Shown here in pieces: positions 33,541 through 45,404 of a stretch of DNA of 64,000 nt. Below the pieces are notes generated by a model that had not been told where the DNA came from, did no database searches, and saw only the letters and a program-made list of their open reading frames with translations. Numbering within the stretch: the first letter of the stretch is position 1; each line of letters opens with the position of its first letter. Both the position numbers and the translations under genes were made by a program. The stretch is from Chamaecrista fasciculata. Its lineage: Eukaryota; Streptophyta; Magnoliopsida; Fabales; Fabaceae. The stretch is from assembly GCA_003254925.1 (NCBI GenBank), contig QANZ01023505.1:3041-67040 (forward strand). The letters run 5' to 3'.

Positions 33541-33584
33541 AAAATATTTATTAAGGTTTACCAAAAAAATAAAATATTTATTAA
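33541..33584. repeat. micro-insertion flanked by 14-bp direct repeat
   Basis: AAAATATTTATTAA at 33541-33554 and 33571-33584. The 16 nt between are GGTTTACC and an A run. Confidence 0.55.
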
Positions 33585-33864
33585 ATAATAATAATAATGG
33601 GTTGAAACTTGGAAGTTACATACGCAGGGGATCTTGGTTCTCAACGTCCCATCTTTCTTGCTTTACTACAAGTTTAATTTAACCTAGTTAAGCTTCTTTG
33701 ACCAACACCATTTAATTTGCCATTTGGTATTGTGGTCATTGATTTTAGATCTCCTTTTTAATTAATTAATATTTAAATATTAAGCAAAACGTCTGGCTAA
33801 CTAACATCTTTCTTTTTTTCTCCACTAATAAATAATGCAATCAACGTTTTGGAAGAAGAAAAAC

Positions 33865-34360
33865 CATAGTGCAAAAAATCGGACCGGCCATTAACCCGAT
33901 GGAAGGCTCGAGTCACTGGTTCAATCGTTGAGTCACTGGTTCAACCGGTTTACTTAAAAAATACATTTCAAATATACATATTCATTAAATACATATTAAT
34001 ATCTTACAATGATTTAAATATAAAGTAAAAATTAAACACTTTAGTACCCTTTGGAGTTATTTTGCAATTTTAATCATAACAAATTTTGTAAAAATTATAT
34101 ATTGGCCCCAAAATTTTTTAAAATTTTTCATTTTAGTCCCTAGATAATATGTATCCATGGACTATTTTGTAATTTTTTTAGGTCAATATGTAATTTTTCA
34201 AAGTTTGGCGGGTCAAACCGGTTTACAGTTCACCGGTCTACAGGTTGAACCGGTGACTGACCGGGTCAACTGCATAAACGGTATTTCTGTTTTTCCGGAC
34301 CGGTCTGGTGTCCGGTTCATCGGTTGAACCACTCGGTCCGGTCTGTTTTTTTATACTATG
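33865..34360. mobile_element. non-autonomous hAT-like element, CCGG-rich
   Basis: Ends CATAGTGCAAAAAATCGGAC and (complement) CATAGTATAAAAAAACAGAC. Subterminal CGGACCGG and GGTTCAACCGG motifs are repeated in both orientations. The flanks AGAAAAAC and GAAAAAAC are consistent with an imperfect 8-bp duplication. No ORF. Confidence 0.6.
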
Positions 34361-35683
34361 GAAAAAACACATTAATTAGTAAGAGCATGTAAGTAGGTTT
34401 TTTTTTATTGTTTTAACAAAATAGGCTTTTTATTTTTTAATTTATATTCATATAATTGTTTCAAATAGTAAATCATTCTAATTTTATTATATTTTGAAAT
34501 AACAGGAAGTTGCAAGAGTTATTTAACATTTTAAATAATTTTTTATTGTTGCTATTTTTTTATATTAAAATTAAGAAGTAGATATAATTTATTCAACGAA
34601 CTCTCTTATAAGTCTATTTTTTAATATAATATGAGATATATTATATAACTTTAGAGACTGACAAACATAAAACTCTAAGACCATACAATCTAATATAATA
34701 ATATACGAGCTTTTCTAAGCTGAATTTAATACACTACAATTTTTAAAAGCAATAGGGTTTATGTTGCTGAATCTAATACCCTACGAAAATTGCTTATGAG
34801 TTCTTGCATTTACCTAATCTAATTTTAATTTCCTCTGATCGTACTATATATAATATGTGATTAAATGCACGTTTGTATTTGAATTGTATGGCTTGCTTTA
34901 TTTTTTAAAACATGAAATTATTTCAAATTCAAAACATTATTTATGATAGAGGAAAATTAAGTTAGTGAAAGCACACGGAGTTTGACTTAAACACCTCATA
35001 TATAAATTAATTAATTGATAATTGATTGGAAAACACACTTTAAATAAGCGTTACACGGTCACCAAAATCTTTACAGCCATATACTTCAATATTAAAAGCT
35101 TGTGTTGAAAACTAACCTAACCACTCTCAAAATAATATTTTTACATAAATCTCCACTTGTTTATATATATATATATATACTTCGTGTTTAATTCAATTAT
35201 TTCATAAAAATATACAATTGTTTTTAAATATGTTCACGATCAATAAAAAAAACTAAAAGAACAGTATTTTCAAATTTATTATTAACATGCAATCTCGCGA
35301 TGATTATTTTTAAAACAAAACAACAAAAGTGTACATTATTGACTCTATAAAAACAACCCATAATCATGCTACATGCATATAGGCTTAATTAATTATTCAC
35401 CACCAATATAGTTCAAGGTAATAATTCATTAAAAAAAAACAGTTAATAAATGTCAAACATACATAAATTCACATTTAATTTGTTTCGCCCAAGTTGGTAG
35501 GGTATCTCATTAATTAAACATATATAATATACCTTTTTCTGATTTTAATCGTTACCATACATTATTGATTTTCACATGCATGAGTTCGTACGTTTACACA
35601 AGTAAAGTTAACTTAATTATAGTTTTTATTACATAAAAGCACAACAAATTTTGAGATGTATATGTGTATAATATCAAAATTTG
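34361..35683. other. AT-rich intergenic DNA
   Basis: No gene or well-bounded element seen. TA run at 35163-35179. Confidence 0.45.
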
Positions 35684-35903
35684 AAAGTCAAGACTGTTTT
35701 TGTTTTTTTAGTTGTCTGCCTGGTATTCGAGATCACTCTTCGACTAATCTGGACTCAACCCGGGTCGCGCACTTGGCTATAGAAGGTGAGTTTCCTAATA
35801 AAGATAACTGCATCCACGATGACTCGAATACAAAACCTTACTTAAGCGGTACCAAGTCGCTTACAACTTAGACCAACCACTTGTTGATAAAGTCAAGATT
35901 GTT
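35684..35903 (-). mobile_element. tRNA-type SINE with 15-bp TSD
   Basis: Body 35699-35888. On the minus strand, TGGTCTAAGTTGTAAGCG resembles an A box and GTATTCGAGTC a B box, and the 3' end is ACAACTAAAAAAAC. It is flanked by AAAGTCAAGACTGTT (35684-35698) and AAAGTCAAGATTGTT (35889-35903), with one mismatch. The open frame 35656-35871 is incidental. Confidence 0.7.
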
Positions 35904-37930
35904 AACCTGATAAATATTGTAACTTTTGTTTAGGCATTGCTGAAATGTAAGGTTATATATAATAAATGTAATGATTTTTATTTGTAATTTCAATTTTCCG
36001 AGTGAGTTGTGATGCTTTGATATGGGAGATTTTCTCTTATATATAAAAGAAAACGTTTGTATAATCTCGAAAATGAGTTCATCTAATTTCAAGGGTTGCT
36101 ATAGAAACATATATAATCTTTAAATTATTTGGTTTTTGTCCGTCTCTCCTCTTCCTCATTTGTCCAACATCATATTTATATAGATTAAAATAATAAAATA
36201 GTAATAAAAAATTTATCTCCTAAAAGCTCAAACTCTCAAGTTGGATATCGACCCTTCAAGTTCTTAAATCACTAACTTGGTCTTCACGAAAGATTTACTA
36301 AGGTCATTATTTTAAAATAATAAGATCAAAGTGTATAGTTTATAGTGATTCATCTTTTGATAAAATTGCAAATTAAGTTATTAATTTTTTTTATATAAAT
36401 TTAGTCTCGTATCTTTTGGTTAAATTATAAATTTAATCTCATATATTTATAAAAGGTTTCACCATTAGTCTCATCTTAAATTTCGTTCATCTCCATTTAT
36501 TAAGTATGACATAGATAATTGATTTAGAGGACATTTTAATCAATCATCTTTAAGATAAGTTGTAATTTTGATCATATATCATTTTTTTTTTACTTTTTTA
36601 GTCCTCACGTCAATTATTCATGTCACTTAATGAGAGAGACAAATTAAATTTAAGATGAAATCAACAATAAAATCTTTTATAAAAATACGAGACAAAACCT
36701 ATTAAAAAAATTTATAATTTGATTTACAACTTGACCAAATAAACCTATTATATATATAAATGAATATATATATATATATATAACTCCCAAGACCCAAATA
36801 TTGCTATTTCGGCCCAACTCCAACATGCAATCTCTTTCTGCATTTTTCTAAAAATTTGTGTCTTCAAGAAAATCACGTAATGGTGACATCACTATTACTA
36901 TATATATATAATCAACTTGAATGAATGCACATTATGCACCTAACATAAAACACCTTGTCGATTTTCGAGACGCCATATCAAAGAATTAATATTAATTTGA
37001 TAGAGAATCTAAATACATTTTTATTTTGTGGTTGTGAATGGCCGGTTATGAAAATATTATAGGTTTTGTAACATTATATATAAAATTAGATCATTTTAAT
37101 TAAGGTCCTAAAAAAATTAGTTCATGGATATTGTTATTTTTTTAAGAATTGGTAAGTAAATTAAAAATAATTATCAAAATTAACAACTTTACTAATTTAT
37201 TTTCAAATATTGTTTGATTTTTTTTTCTCATACATCCTAATCAATAGTTTAAAAATATTTGTTCAAAGATCCTATAAAATTAAACAAGTAATCATATGTT
37301 AGTTAGTGTGGACCAACTAGCAGCATGTGTGAAGGCTTGACCTATTTTGAAATATTTATTGTAATTATATAACACGCCAAACTTAATTATATTAAATTAC
37401 TTGTATTTTTGTTATAAGTTTTATCAATAACAAAAGATACATTAACTATATATATATAATCAAACATCATATAAAAAAATTTGCATGACTTATCATAAAG
37501 TATAAATAAAATTTGTAATCAATGAAATTGTAAATATATGTATATATAATTATACATATATATTTTTAATATACGTCATCAAATGCTGTGTTGTTGTATA
37601 ATTGAATCATAGATTCATTAATTATTTTTATCAATCAATGAATGATAAAAATAGATTAATTTTAGAATGAAAAAGTAACTAAACTCTATGCTTTTAGTTT
37701 AAAATTCATTTTTTTATGTAACAAATATAACTTGTGGTAGATTCTATTCTAGAAGTTGGTCAAACTCAAAAACAGTCTCATCACATTTTTTAAATAAAAA
37801 AAGTTAAGAACAAAAAAAGAAAGAAAGAAGACAAGTTGTAAAAAGCGAGGAGCTAGCTAAGCTAATATGGGAGATCAGTGAGTAGGTTTTGTAGTTTCTA
37901 CTAACCCTTCAAAACATCACTTTACAACCA
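35904..37930. other. AT-rich intergenic DNA with a degenerate inverted repeat
   Basis: No gene. From about 36365 to 36750 two arms are inverted copies (TTAGTCTCGTAT, TCATCTTAAATTT and complements), probably an eroded foldback element. Several TA runs (36768-36781, 37449-37459). Confidence 0.4.
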
Positions 37931-38421
37931 ATTTTTAGCAATGATGTGAAAACCGGACCAGACCGGTCGGTCGGATCGCTACCTGAAGACACAAGCGAGT
38001 TGGTTTAACCATTTGAACCGGAATGATGGTTGGACCGGAAATAACCGGCCAAGAACCTGAAAATCGGAACCAACCGCTGGACTGGACTGGCGGTTCTCAA
38101 TTTTTTGTACAAAAAATCATTTTGAGCCTTATAAGGATCAAACCTATGCCCTTTCTTCACACTCCCAGCGCCTTTACCATCCCAACTGTGAGGCTCTGTT
38201 AGCTTTCTCTTACCATTTGTTTTACTTATCTAATAAATTAATAGATTTAATGCATCTCTTAGACCCAAAAAAAATATAGAGGGTTTATATTTAATATATT
38301 AAAAATAATTATTTATTACGTCATCCGGTCCAAACATCCGGTCCGACCGATTCAACCGATCCGACCGTGAACCAAACACTTATCCGAGTCTTTGTCCGGT
38401 TATGACAACACTGATTTTTAG
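37931..38421. mobile_element. non-autonomous hAT element with 8-bp TSD
   Basis: Body 37939-38413 (475 bp) is flanked by exact ATTTTTAG at 37931-37938 and 38414-38421. Ends CAATGATGTGAAAACCGGAC and complement CAGTGTTGTCATAACCGGAC. Subterminal CCGGACC/GGTCCG repeats. Non-coding. Confidence 0.8.
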
Positions 38422-38523
38422 AACGTAATTTATTTGGTTAAGTGCTATAAATATATATAATTAAACAAATAAATCAATCAATGAATGCCAAACGTATCTT
38501 CACGCAACTTACACAATTTATGT

Positions 38524-38938
38524 TAAAATATAGGGTAAATTAAACTTTGGTACCCTGTGATTTGACCCTATTTCACTTTGGTACCCTGTGGTTTGAAACC
38601 TGACACTTTGGTACCCTTTAGAGCTAATTTGTAATTTTAACCATAACAAATTTTGCAAAAATTACATATTGACCCCAAAAAATTTTCAAACAATTACAAC
38701 TAGGTCCCTGGATACATATTATCTAGGGACTAAAATGAAAACTTTAAAAAAATTGGGGTCAATATGTAATTTTTGCAAAATTTGTTATGGTTAAAATTAC
38801 AAAGTAACCCCAAAGGGTACCAAAGTGTTAATGGAGAATACCACATGGTACCAAAGTGTTAGGTTTCAAACCACAGGGTATTAAAATGAAATAGGGTTAA
38901 ACCACAGGGTACCAAAGTGTAGTTTAACCTAAAATAAA
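38524..38938. mobile_element. MULE-like foldback with imperfect 9-bp TSD
   Basis: Body 38533-38929. The arms repeat CTTTGGTACCCTGTG on the left and CACAGGGTACCAAAG on the right, and the centre contains both CAATATGTAATTTTTGCAAA and its complement. Flanks TAAAATATA and TAAAATAAA differ at one base. Same terminal style (GGGTAAA) as the element at 27182. Confidence 0.7.
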
Positions 38939-39545
38939 TCTATAAATGATCTCTTCAAAATATGCAACTTGATAGTTCAATTATTAAAATTTCAGTATAT
39001 ACAGTAATCTATTAGAATTGTGAAGTAAATTATACTTTAGTTTTTTCCACTCATATTTCATGTTCTATTAAAAACAATGGACTAATTAAGTTGTATTGAT
39101 TATACAAATTTCAAATATTAAAACATGTACATTAGATTTTCAATATTTGATTTTTTTTTCTTTTGTGATGAAGTTATTAATTTGTATATCTTTTATGAAC
39201 AACTTATATATTTAATCTTTATTTTAAAATCTTATAATCATATAATTTTTTAAAATTATGCATTGATATATGATATATAGTATTAGAATCAATAGAAATT
39301 CATTTAAATTTGTAGTTATTTTAAAATAGAAAAAGATAGTTATCTACTATTCTTTGAAAACTATATTAACATGCTCCTCATTTGTAAAATTTGTTAACAG
39401 ACATAACTATTGTATACAATTTTAAGATAATTTTTTAGTTGTCCCTTTTCAAAAAATTAGAAATAATATATATTTTTTGGTAAATAAATAATATTTACAT
39501 GCATTTCTATACATGTAAGAGTAATCACTTACCAAAATTTGAACG
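38939..39545. other. AT-rich intergenic DNA
   Basis: Nothing supportable seen. Confidence 0.45.
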
Positions 39546-39546
39546 T

Positions 39547-39740
39547 CTTAACCAGCAAGTGTTTGGTGTAGTGATTGACGAGTTACACTCCACGTGAGAG
39601 AGGATACAGACTTAATTCCTAGAGTCAATATTGTTGGGAGAGCTCGACCATTTCGTCTCTATAATCTCGGATGGAATTAGTCTTTATTTAGATCGTTACA
39701 CGAATAAACATAGGATACTCATGACATTAACCAAAAAGAA
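39547..39740 (+). mobile_element. probable tRNA-type SINE
   Basis: TGGTGTAGTGATTGACG resembles a pol III A box. GGATACAGACTTAATTCC lies at B-box distance, though it is degenerate. The body continues to about 39740. TSD not clear (ACCAAAA occurs near both ends). Confidence 0.45.
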
Positions 39741-39773
39741 TGAGTCTTTTTAAATAGGATTTATCTAATATGT

Positions 39774-39917
39774 ATCCTTAGGGCACATTTTAAGGTTTCT
39801 TCTGATCGGTTAGTAGAGCATCTCGTATCTTGAAATCTACGAAAATTCATTTAAAAGATAATTTTTAATGTTTGAAAACTCACTTGACCAATCAAAAGAA
39901 ACCTTAACATGTGCCCT
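39774..39917. repeat. second copy of the TCTAATATGTA MITE, 3' end lost
   Basis: Inverted relative to the copy at 25387-25569 with the same internal segments (AAGGTTTCTTCTGAT, GAAATCTACGAAAA, AAACTCACTTGACC). It stops at GTGCCCTGAA, where the GGGTATGGG element begins, instead of reaching its own right terminus. Confidence 0.6.
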
Positions 39918-39919
39918 GA

Positions 39920-40386
39920 ATAGAGATGATCAAAATATCCATACCTAATGGGGACCCTGAAATTTACCCTATGGGTATGGGTCTGGACCCGAACCCATCC
40001 TTAATGGGTACGGGTCCGGGTATGGTGGTACCCTACCCATATACCCATTAGTAATAATAAATATATTTTTATATATAAAAAATATAATATTTTAACACTT
40101 TATATTGAAAAAATATTAAAGTTTTTATAAATATTAAAATATTTTCTTAATGTATTCATATTTATGATTTATTTTTTTATTTTTAGTAGTTATAGATATA
40201 AAAAGTTTGATGAATATAAATTTTATATCAATAAAAAATAGTTTATTTTAAAATTTTTCCAGGGTTGGGTCTGGGTATAGGATTATAGTACTCAACAGGT
40301 ATGGGTATGGGGATCAATTTTGAGACCCACTCACGTACGGATCCGAGTCCGGGTATCATAATACCCTACCCATAATCATCCTTAGC
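39920..40386. mobile_element. GGGTATGGG-type non-autonomous element
   Basis: Both ends are built of degenerate GGGTATGGGTCTGGACCCG-like motifs in opposite orientation, with GATGAT at the left edge and ATCATC at the right. The centre is AT-only. Typical of small hAT-derived elements. TSD not resolved. Confidence 0.5.
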
Positions 40387-40804
40387 CGTGAAAGACCTTT
40401 TAAATATTGCAATATTTTTCAGATTAGTTGTGGGTAGCACGTGAAAATTGATTTATCTTTTTTATTATATATATTAAAATTGGCCTTTCAATATCGGTTT
40501 GTACTTTTTTCTAGAATGGTGCGTGTTTTCAAGAAAACACGTAAATGGTGAGGTCAGAAATACAAGTTATAAAATAGGGGAATTGAGATACACCCAAAAC
40601 ACAATGTTAATGTCCAGTTTCGAGAAGCCAATTTCAAGGTTGTATTATATGCCACAAACATCCCACGTTCTTTCCATTCTCTCACTTTTGATTCACCAAA
40701 TCTGTACAAATTATTATTTAACCCCCAAAAGGAATAAACTACACTTACCACTTACTTCTTACTTACTACACCATTCTAATTCAAAACATATTGCTAATAA
40801 TGGT

Positions 40805-40844
<40 letters not shown>

Positions 40845-41197
40845 TATTTGTCTTGAACAAAAATATTCATTAAATAAAAGAGAGAATGAACTAAGAAATA
40901 ATTAAAAGTTTAAACAACACTTTAATCCTAAATAAAAGATTATGTAAAATTTGAGCAATGTAGGGCTTCAACATACTCAATATAAAAACATGAAGCCAAT
41001 GAATAATTTTCAAGGCAACTCATAGTGAGACTCATTCATCCACACATGACTATGTCACCATGTTACAAAACTCAATTCATCCCAAAAGAGCTATATATAG
41101 AGAGAAAGAGTTAAAAAACATTTTAACTAACATGTCAGAAGATTTATAAAGAAACTATATAAAAACAAATAACAAAATGTTTGAGACTGGACTTGCA
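40387..41197. other. intergenic DNA with CT microsatellite
   Basis: A CT dinucleotide run lies at about 40809-40840. The open frame 40499-40873 runs into the repeat and has no recognisable domain; not accepted as a gene. Confidence 0.45.
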
Positions 41198-41198
41198 A

Positions 41199-41410
41199 TG
41201 TATTTCTTTTTTTTTGAAAAAAATTTAGGTGAGTTGGGTATCGGGGGCTCACCAAGGCTAGTGCAAACCTCTAAACTCTATGAGACTTAGAGATCGTCTA
41301 CCAACAAGGCTCTCACATCGGCAATGGAAATCGAACTCACGACCTTATGAGTTATGAGTCAACTCTTTACCAATTGAGCCAACTTTTGTTTGCGATTAGT
41401 AATGTATTTA
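41199..41410 (-). mobile_element. tRNA-derived SINE with 9-bp TSD
   Basis: On the minus strand, GTTGGCTCAATTGGTAAAGA matches a tRNA A box and GGTCGTGAGTTCGATTTCC a B box. The body then runs to an A-rich tail (plus-strand T run at 41208-41216). AATGTATTT flanks both sides. No anticodon-loop structure of a functional tRNA was sought further because the element continues well beyond tRNA length. Confidence 0.7.
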
Positions 41411-43050
41411 TTTGCTAATTGCTTATGTGAGTAACGCTATCTTCACATTTACTACTTAAATAATATATTTATACAAAAATTTTACAATAGCAAATTACTA
41501 AAAGATTTCAAAAAATAATAAATAAAAAATTGGATGAGAAAATTTGTGGTTTTGCTTTGACGTAATTATTCTATTGTAGAATTTATTGTTGTTTTAAATA
41601 ATTTTGTTATGAGGTCCAACCAAAATGATTATTTTTTTAAAAAAATATGTGGCGAGTGGCGTTGAAAAGTAATCAAAATGTCAATTGTCAAAGTGAACGT
41701 TTGGCCCATTAGGAGTCACTATGTAAACATAAGTGTGGGCCATGGTTGTTTGAACTTTGAACCTATAAAGCCCATCCAACATTAATTGAAGTTGCTTATA
41801 AGACCTTTTTTTAAAGAAAAATAATAATATGACAAACAAATTTATATTAAGATGTTAAGAAAAATTATATTTTCCCCAAAAAAAAAAGTGAAATTATCTT
41901 TACTCATATTACAGTCTTAAATTATTATTTTTATAAACAAAATTAGTTTCAAAATCGAGAATATTGTTGATTACCGGTTGGTGATCGTTTATACTTTTAG
42001 CAGATCTTCTTACTTTGCAGTAATTTAGCTGACGAAGGCAGCTTCTTTGAGTATATGTTTCATTGGTTGGGTTTCTATACCCCCATCCTCTTCTCTTGAT
42101 TTCTTGGTGTATTCAGGATTCTTTTATGATATTAGACTATTCAAAAGTTAGTTGTTTTTCTCTTCGTGTAATGTTAAAAAAAATTGAAAATATTGTTAAT
42201 AAGGTACAGTATATCATGGAGTAGACTATGTTCTTCTTCAACCACTTACATTGCGAAAGCTGGAAACCAAAAAAATTGTTATAGGTAGCTACTATCATTT
42301 CTTTTTCATTCTCTTTGTCGAAATATACTTTTATATAAATTAAATATGATTAAAAAAACAATTGATTAGAACTACAAATGGAAAAATATCAAGTGTTCAT
42401 GTCACATGGTTCATTAAAAAATTGTAAGCATATAGTCCAATATAGACGTGAGAACATGTTGAAACAAAGCATGTTCTAAAATGGGCCATTTTCACTTTGT
42501 GTGAAAACTGAGAACTATATGTTTGTGGTCGATAGACACTAGAAATAAAAAAAAAAAATAAAGAAGAAAAAAGAAGAAAAATCCCATATACTACTAGGTC
42601 TTGGAGAAAGAGACATAAGAACCTCTTGCATGATTCTCCTAAGTCATAACATTTCGATAATAATTAATTAAACATAGTTTTGTATTGATTGGAAAAGAAA
42701 AGCACAACCACTCATTAAGTATTGTATAATTCATTGATGGGAGTTTTAATTACAATGCTGAGAATTCAAAATTGTGAAACTCTTGTATACTTTACATAAT
42801 ATATTCTAATTAGGTGTGACTAATGAAAGTGAATGACAATCTTAATTTGGCTGTTTGTAATGATCTAAGATCACAAGAGAAAGGTGACACTTTCAGTTTT
42901 AAAAGAGAGAGTTCACATGTGGAGTGAGAAATTGTCAATTTCCCAGGAATTATAGAAAAAAAACACAATTAAAACGAGATTTATATTTAAGAAAGTTTAA
43001 GAATATTGAATAACTTCCATGTGTGGTGTTATTTTTTTTTTATTAAATTG
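41411..43050. other. AT-rich intergenic DNA
   Basis: No supported gene. A less AT-rich patch at 41985-42140 could be a repeat fragment (a short open stretch reads LADEGSFFEYMF) but I do not recognise it. Confidence 0.4.
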
Positions 43051-43057
43051 ATATTCT

Positions 43058-44445
43058 TCAAAAAATGAAGAGGATCCAATTCTTGAAGCACAACATATAA
43101 CTACAGACTCTGTCATGGATGGTGCTATAGATAAGATAAGGGAAAGTGTGAAGTATGTTAGAGGATCTGAAATGAGAAAAATTAAATTTGCTAATTGCAT
43201 TTCCCAATTTTCTTATTTGACTAGTAAAAAAGTGCATCAAGATGTGCCTACAAGGTGGAATTCCACATATTTAATGATAGAGAGTGCCCTTAATCTTCGA
43301 TCAGCTTTTGTTCATTTGAGCATGATTGATTCAAACTTTAGGTGTTGTCCTTCAAATGAAGACTGGGATTTGGCTGAAAGACTATCTGATTTTTTACAGC
43401 CTTTTTATGAAGTCACTACCATTTTTTCTGGCACCAAGTATCCCACAGCAAATTTATATTTTCTTAATATTTGGAGGATTCAGTTGAGGATTGTGAATGA
43501 GATGAAAAAAGCATCTACAGGAGTTGATGATGACTTGATAGTTCGCATGGCACTATCCATGAATATAAAATTTGATAAATATTGGGAGAGCTATAGCGAG
43601 ATCATGTCCATTGCTGTTATATTGGATCCACGTTATAAATTGGCCATTGTTGAATTCTGTTAAAAGAAGATTTATGACTCTGAATGTGTTCGAAGGAAGG
43701 TAAGGGATATTTATGATAAGTTTTATCTCCTTTACGAAGAGTACTCATCCTTGCATGGGTTCATGGATCGGTCTAACTCAACTAGTTGGAATACTAATAG
43801 TTTTGGGAAGGTGGGTGCTGTCATGGAAATACAAGATTTTGATGCATATCAATGTGACGTGTTAGAGCCACCCAAGACTAAATCTGAGTTAGATGTTTAT
43901 TTGGAAGAGGAAAGGCTTTCTACTAATTTGTATCCAGAGCTAGATGTTCTTGAATATTGGAATTTAAATAAGCATCGATTCAAGAAATTATCTTTGATTG
44001 CTCGGGACATATTAGCCATTCCCATAACAACTGTTGCTTCAGAGTCGTCTTTTAGTAATGGAGGGCGTATTCTTGACAAATATAGAAGTTCCCTCTAGCT
44101 GGAAAATGTGGAGGCAATTATATGTTCTCAAGATTGGCTATATCAATCAGGTTAGTCTAATTTGCATAAAGTGCTATTTGATTTAGTAAATTCTTTCAAC
44201 AAATTTTATATACATTTTTCTTTTTGTTTTTAGCTTTGCAAAAAGTAGAAAATGTGAGACTTACTGAAAATTTTGAAGATCTCCACATCCAGTCCTCTAT
44301 CAATGATGATGTATGGGTATGAATTTGCAATTTTTCTTTTCAAGTGGTGGTATATTATTTTGTTTTTTTTTCTCATCTCTCCTTTCATTTATATAGGTAG
44401 AAGGTGAAGCTGGTTTGGATCTTCATTCCACTTATCCTGAAATCT
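43058..44445 (+). pseudogene. hAT-family transposase, 5'-truncated, with premature stops
   Basis: The readable frame begins without a start codon at about 43058. It covers the C-terminal half of a RICESLEEPER-like (zf-BED hAT) transposase: DVPTRWNSTYLMIESAL, LDPRYKLAIVEFC, then the dimerisation region DVLEYWNLNKHRFKKLSLIARD and TVASESSFSNGGRILDKYR. The BED zinc finger and the first half of the RNase H-like fold are missing. In-frame stops interrupt it at 43661-43663 (after EFC) and 44096-44098 (after RSSL), where translation of homologues would continue (LENVEAIICSQDWLYQS). Splice-like signals follow at about 44150-44210 and 44310-44398. Non-functional remnant. Confidence 0.8.
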
Positions 44446-45224
44446 GAAGCTAGCTAGCTGCATCATCCTAATTCTTGTGTTTGAATTTGTGTTTCTGTAT
44501 AATTTATAGTTTCACCATCAAAATATTTTTTGATTCCCATTCCTCATCATATAGCTAGGTTGACGCTTATAATTTTGTAAACACACTGTCTGTGACTGAT
44601 TTGATTAATTTGTTTTGGATTAATTTTTGGGAGAAACATACATATCTGCTTCAATCTTTGACTGTGACTGATTTGTCTGTTAGTGTAAACTAGAACCAGA
44701 AATTCTGAAATGGAAAAACCAGACGTAGCTACTTTATAACATATGCTTCGATGAGTTTATTGAGAAATTTAAATATCTGTTTGATTTTAAAATGGTTTTT
44801 AATTCTCAGATCTTGGGCCATAGGATTTTTTAGGGACTAAATTGTAATTTTGAAATGAACTTAGGGATGAAAAGTAAATTTATTCAGTAGAAAGTAAAGT
44901 GAGTTTGATCGGTGAGACCAGGAGAAGAGAATAAAGTGAGCAAATGTTGTTTTGTGTGACTAAATTGTAATTATTAGGGATTAAATTGTAATTTCAAAAT
45001 AAATTTATGGGTGAAAAATAAATTATTACGTCATTTATTTAATTAATTTACTGATTAAATAATTAATAATTAATTTAATTTTGAAATAAAGTGATAATTT
45101 TTTTAGGGACTAAATTGTAATTTTAAAATAAATTTAGGGATTACATAATTTATTTATTTAATTTATTTATTAAATAATTATTTTAAAAAATAAATAAATT
45201 ATTAAATCACTTAAAAACAAATAT
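44446..45224. other. 3' non-coding part of the hAT remnant
   Basis: Contains three degenerate copies of TTAGGGACTAAATTGTAATTTT (near 44826, 44957-44990 and 45103). No gene. Confidence 0.4.
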
Positions 45225-45404
45225 ATTTTAAATGGGTTCATGGGTTGAGTTGAGTTGACCCTCTTTTAATGGGTCATGACCCATAAAGAAATTTCATGGG
45301 TCATAAATGGGTCATTAACCCATTTATGACCCACCCATTAATAACTCAACCTAAAACCAACTCAACCTAAAACCAACTCAACCTACCTATTTTGCTACCC
45401 CTTC
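45225..45404. repeat. hAT 3' subterminal repeats and right terminus
   Basis: Repeated GGGTTGAGTTG, AATGGGTCAT and their complements (CAACTCAACCT) end in TTTTGCTACCCCTT, the complement of the AAGGGGTAGCAAAA terminus typical of plant hAT elements. It lies downstream of the transposase remnant in the right orientation to be its 3' end. The left terminus was not found. Confidence 0.55.

Noticed and set aside
40499..40873. 124-aa plus frame
   Set aside because: It ends in a CT microsatellite (SLSLSLSL) and lacks any domain.
41330..41394. Possible tRNA gene on the minus strand
   Set aside because: Pol III A and B boxes are present, but the sequence continues as a SINE body with an A-rich tail and TSD.
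41985..42140. Short stretch reading LADEGSFFEYMFHW
   Set aside because: Too short and not recognised; could be a repeat fragment. No claim made.
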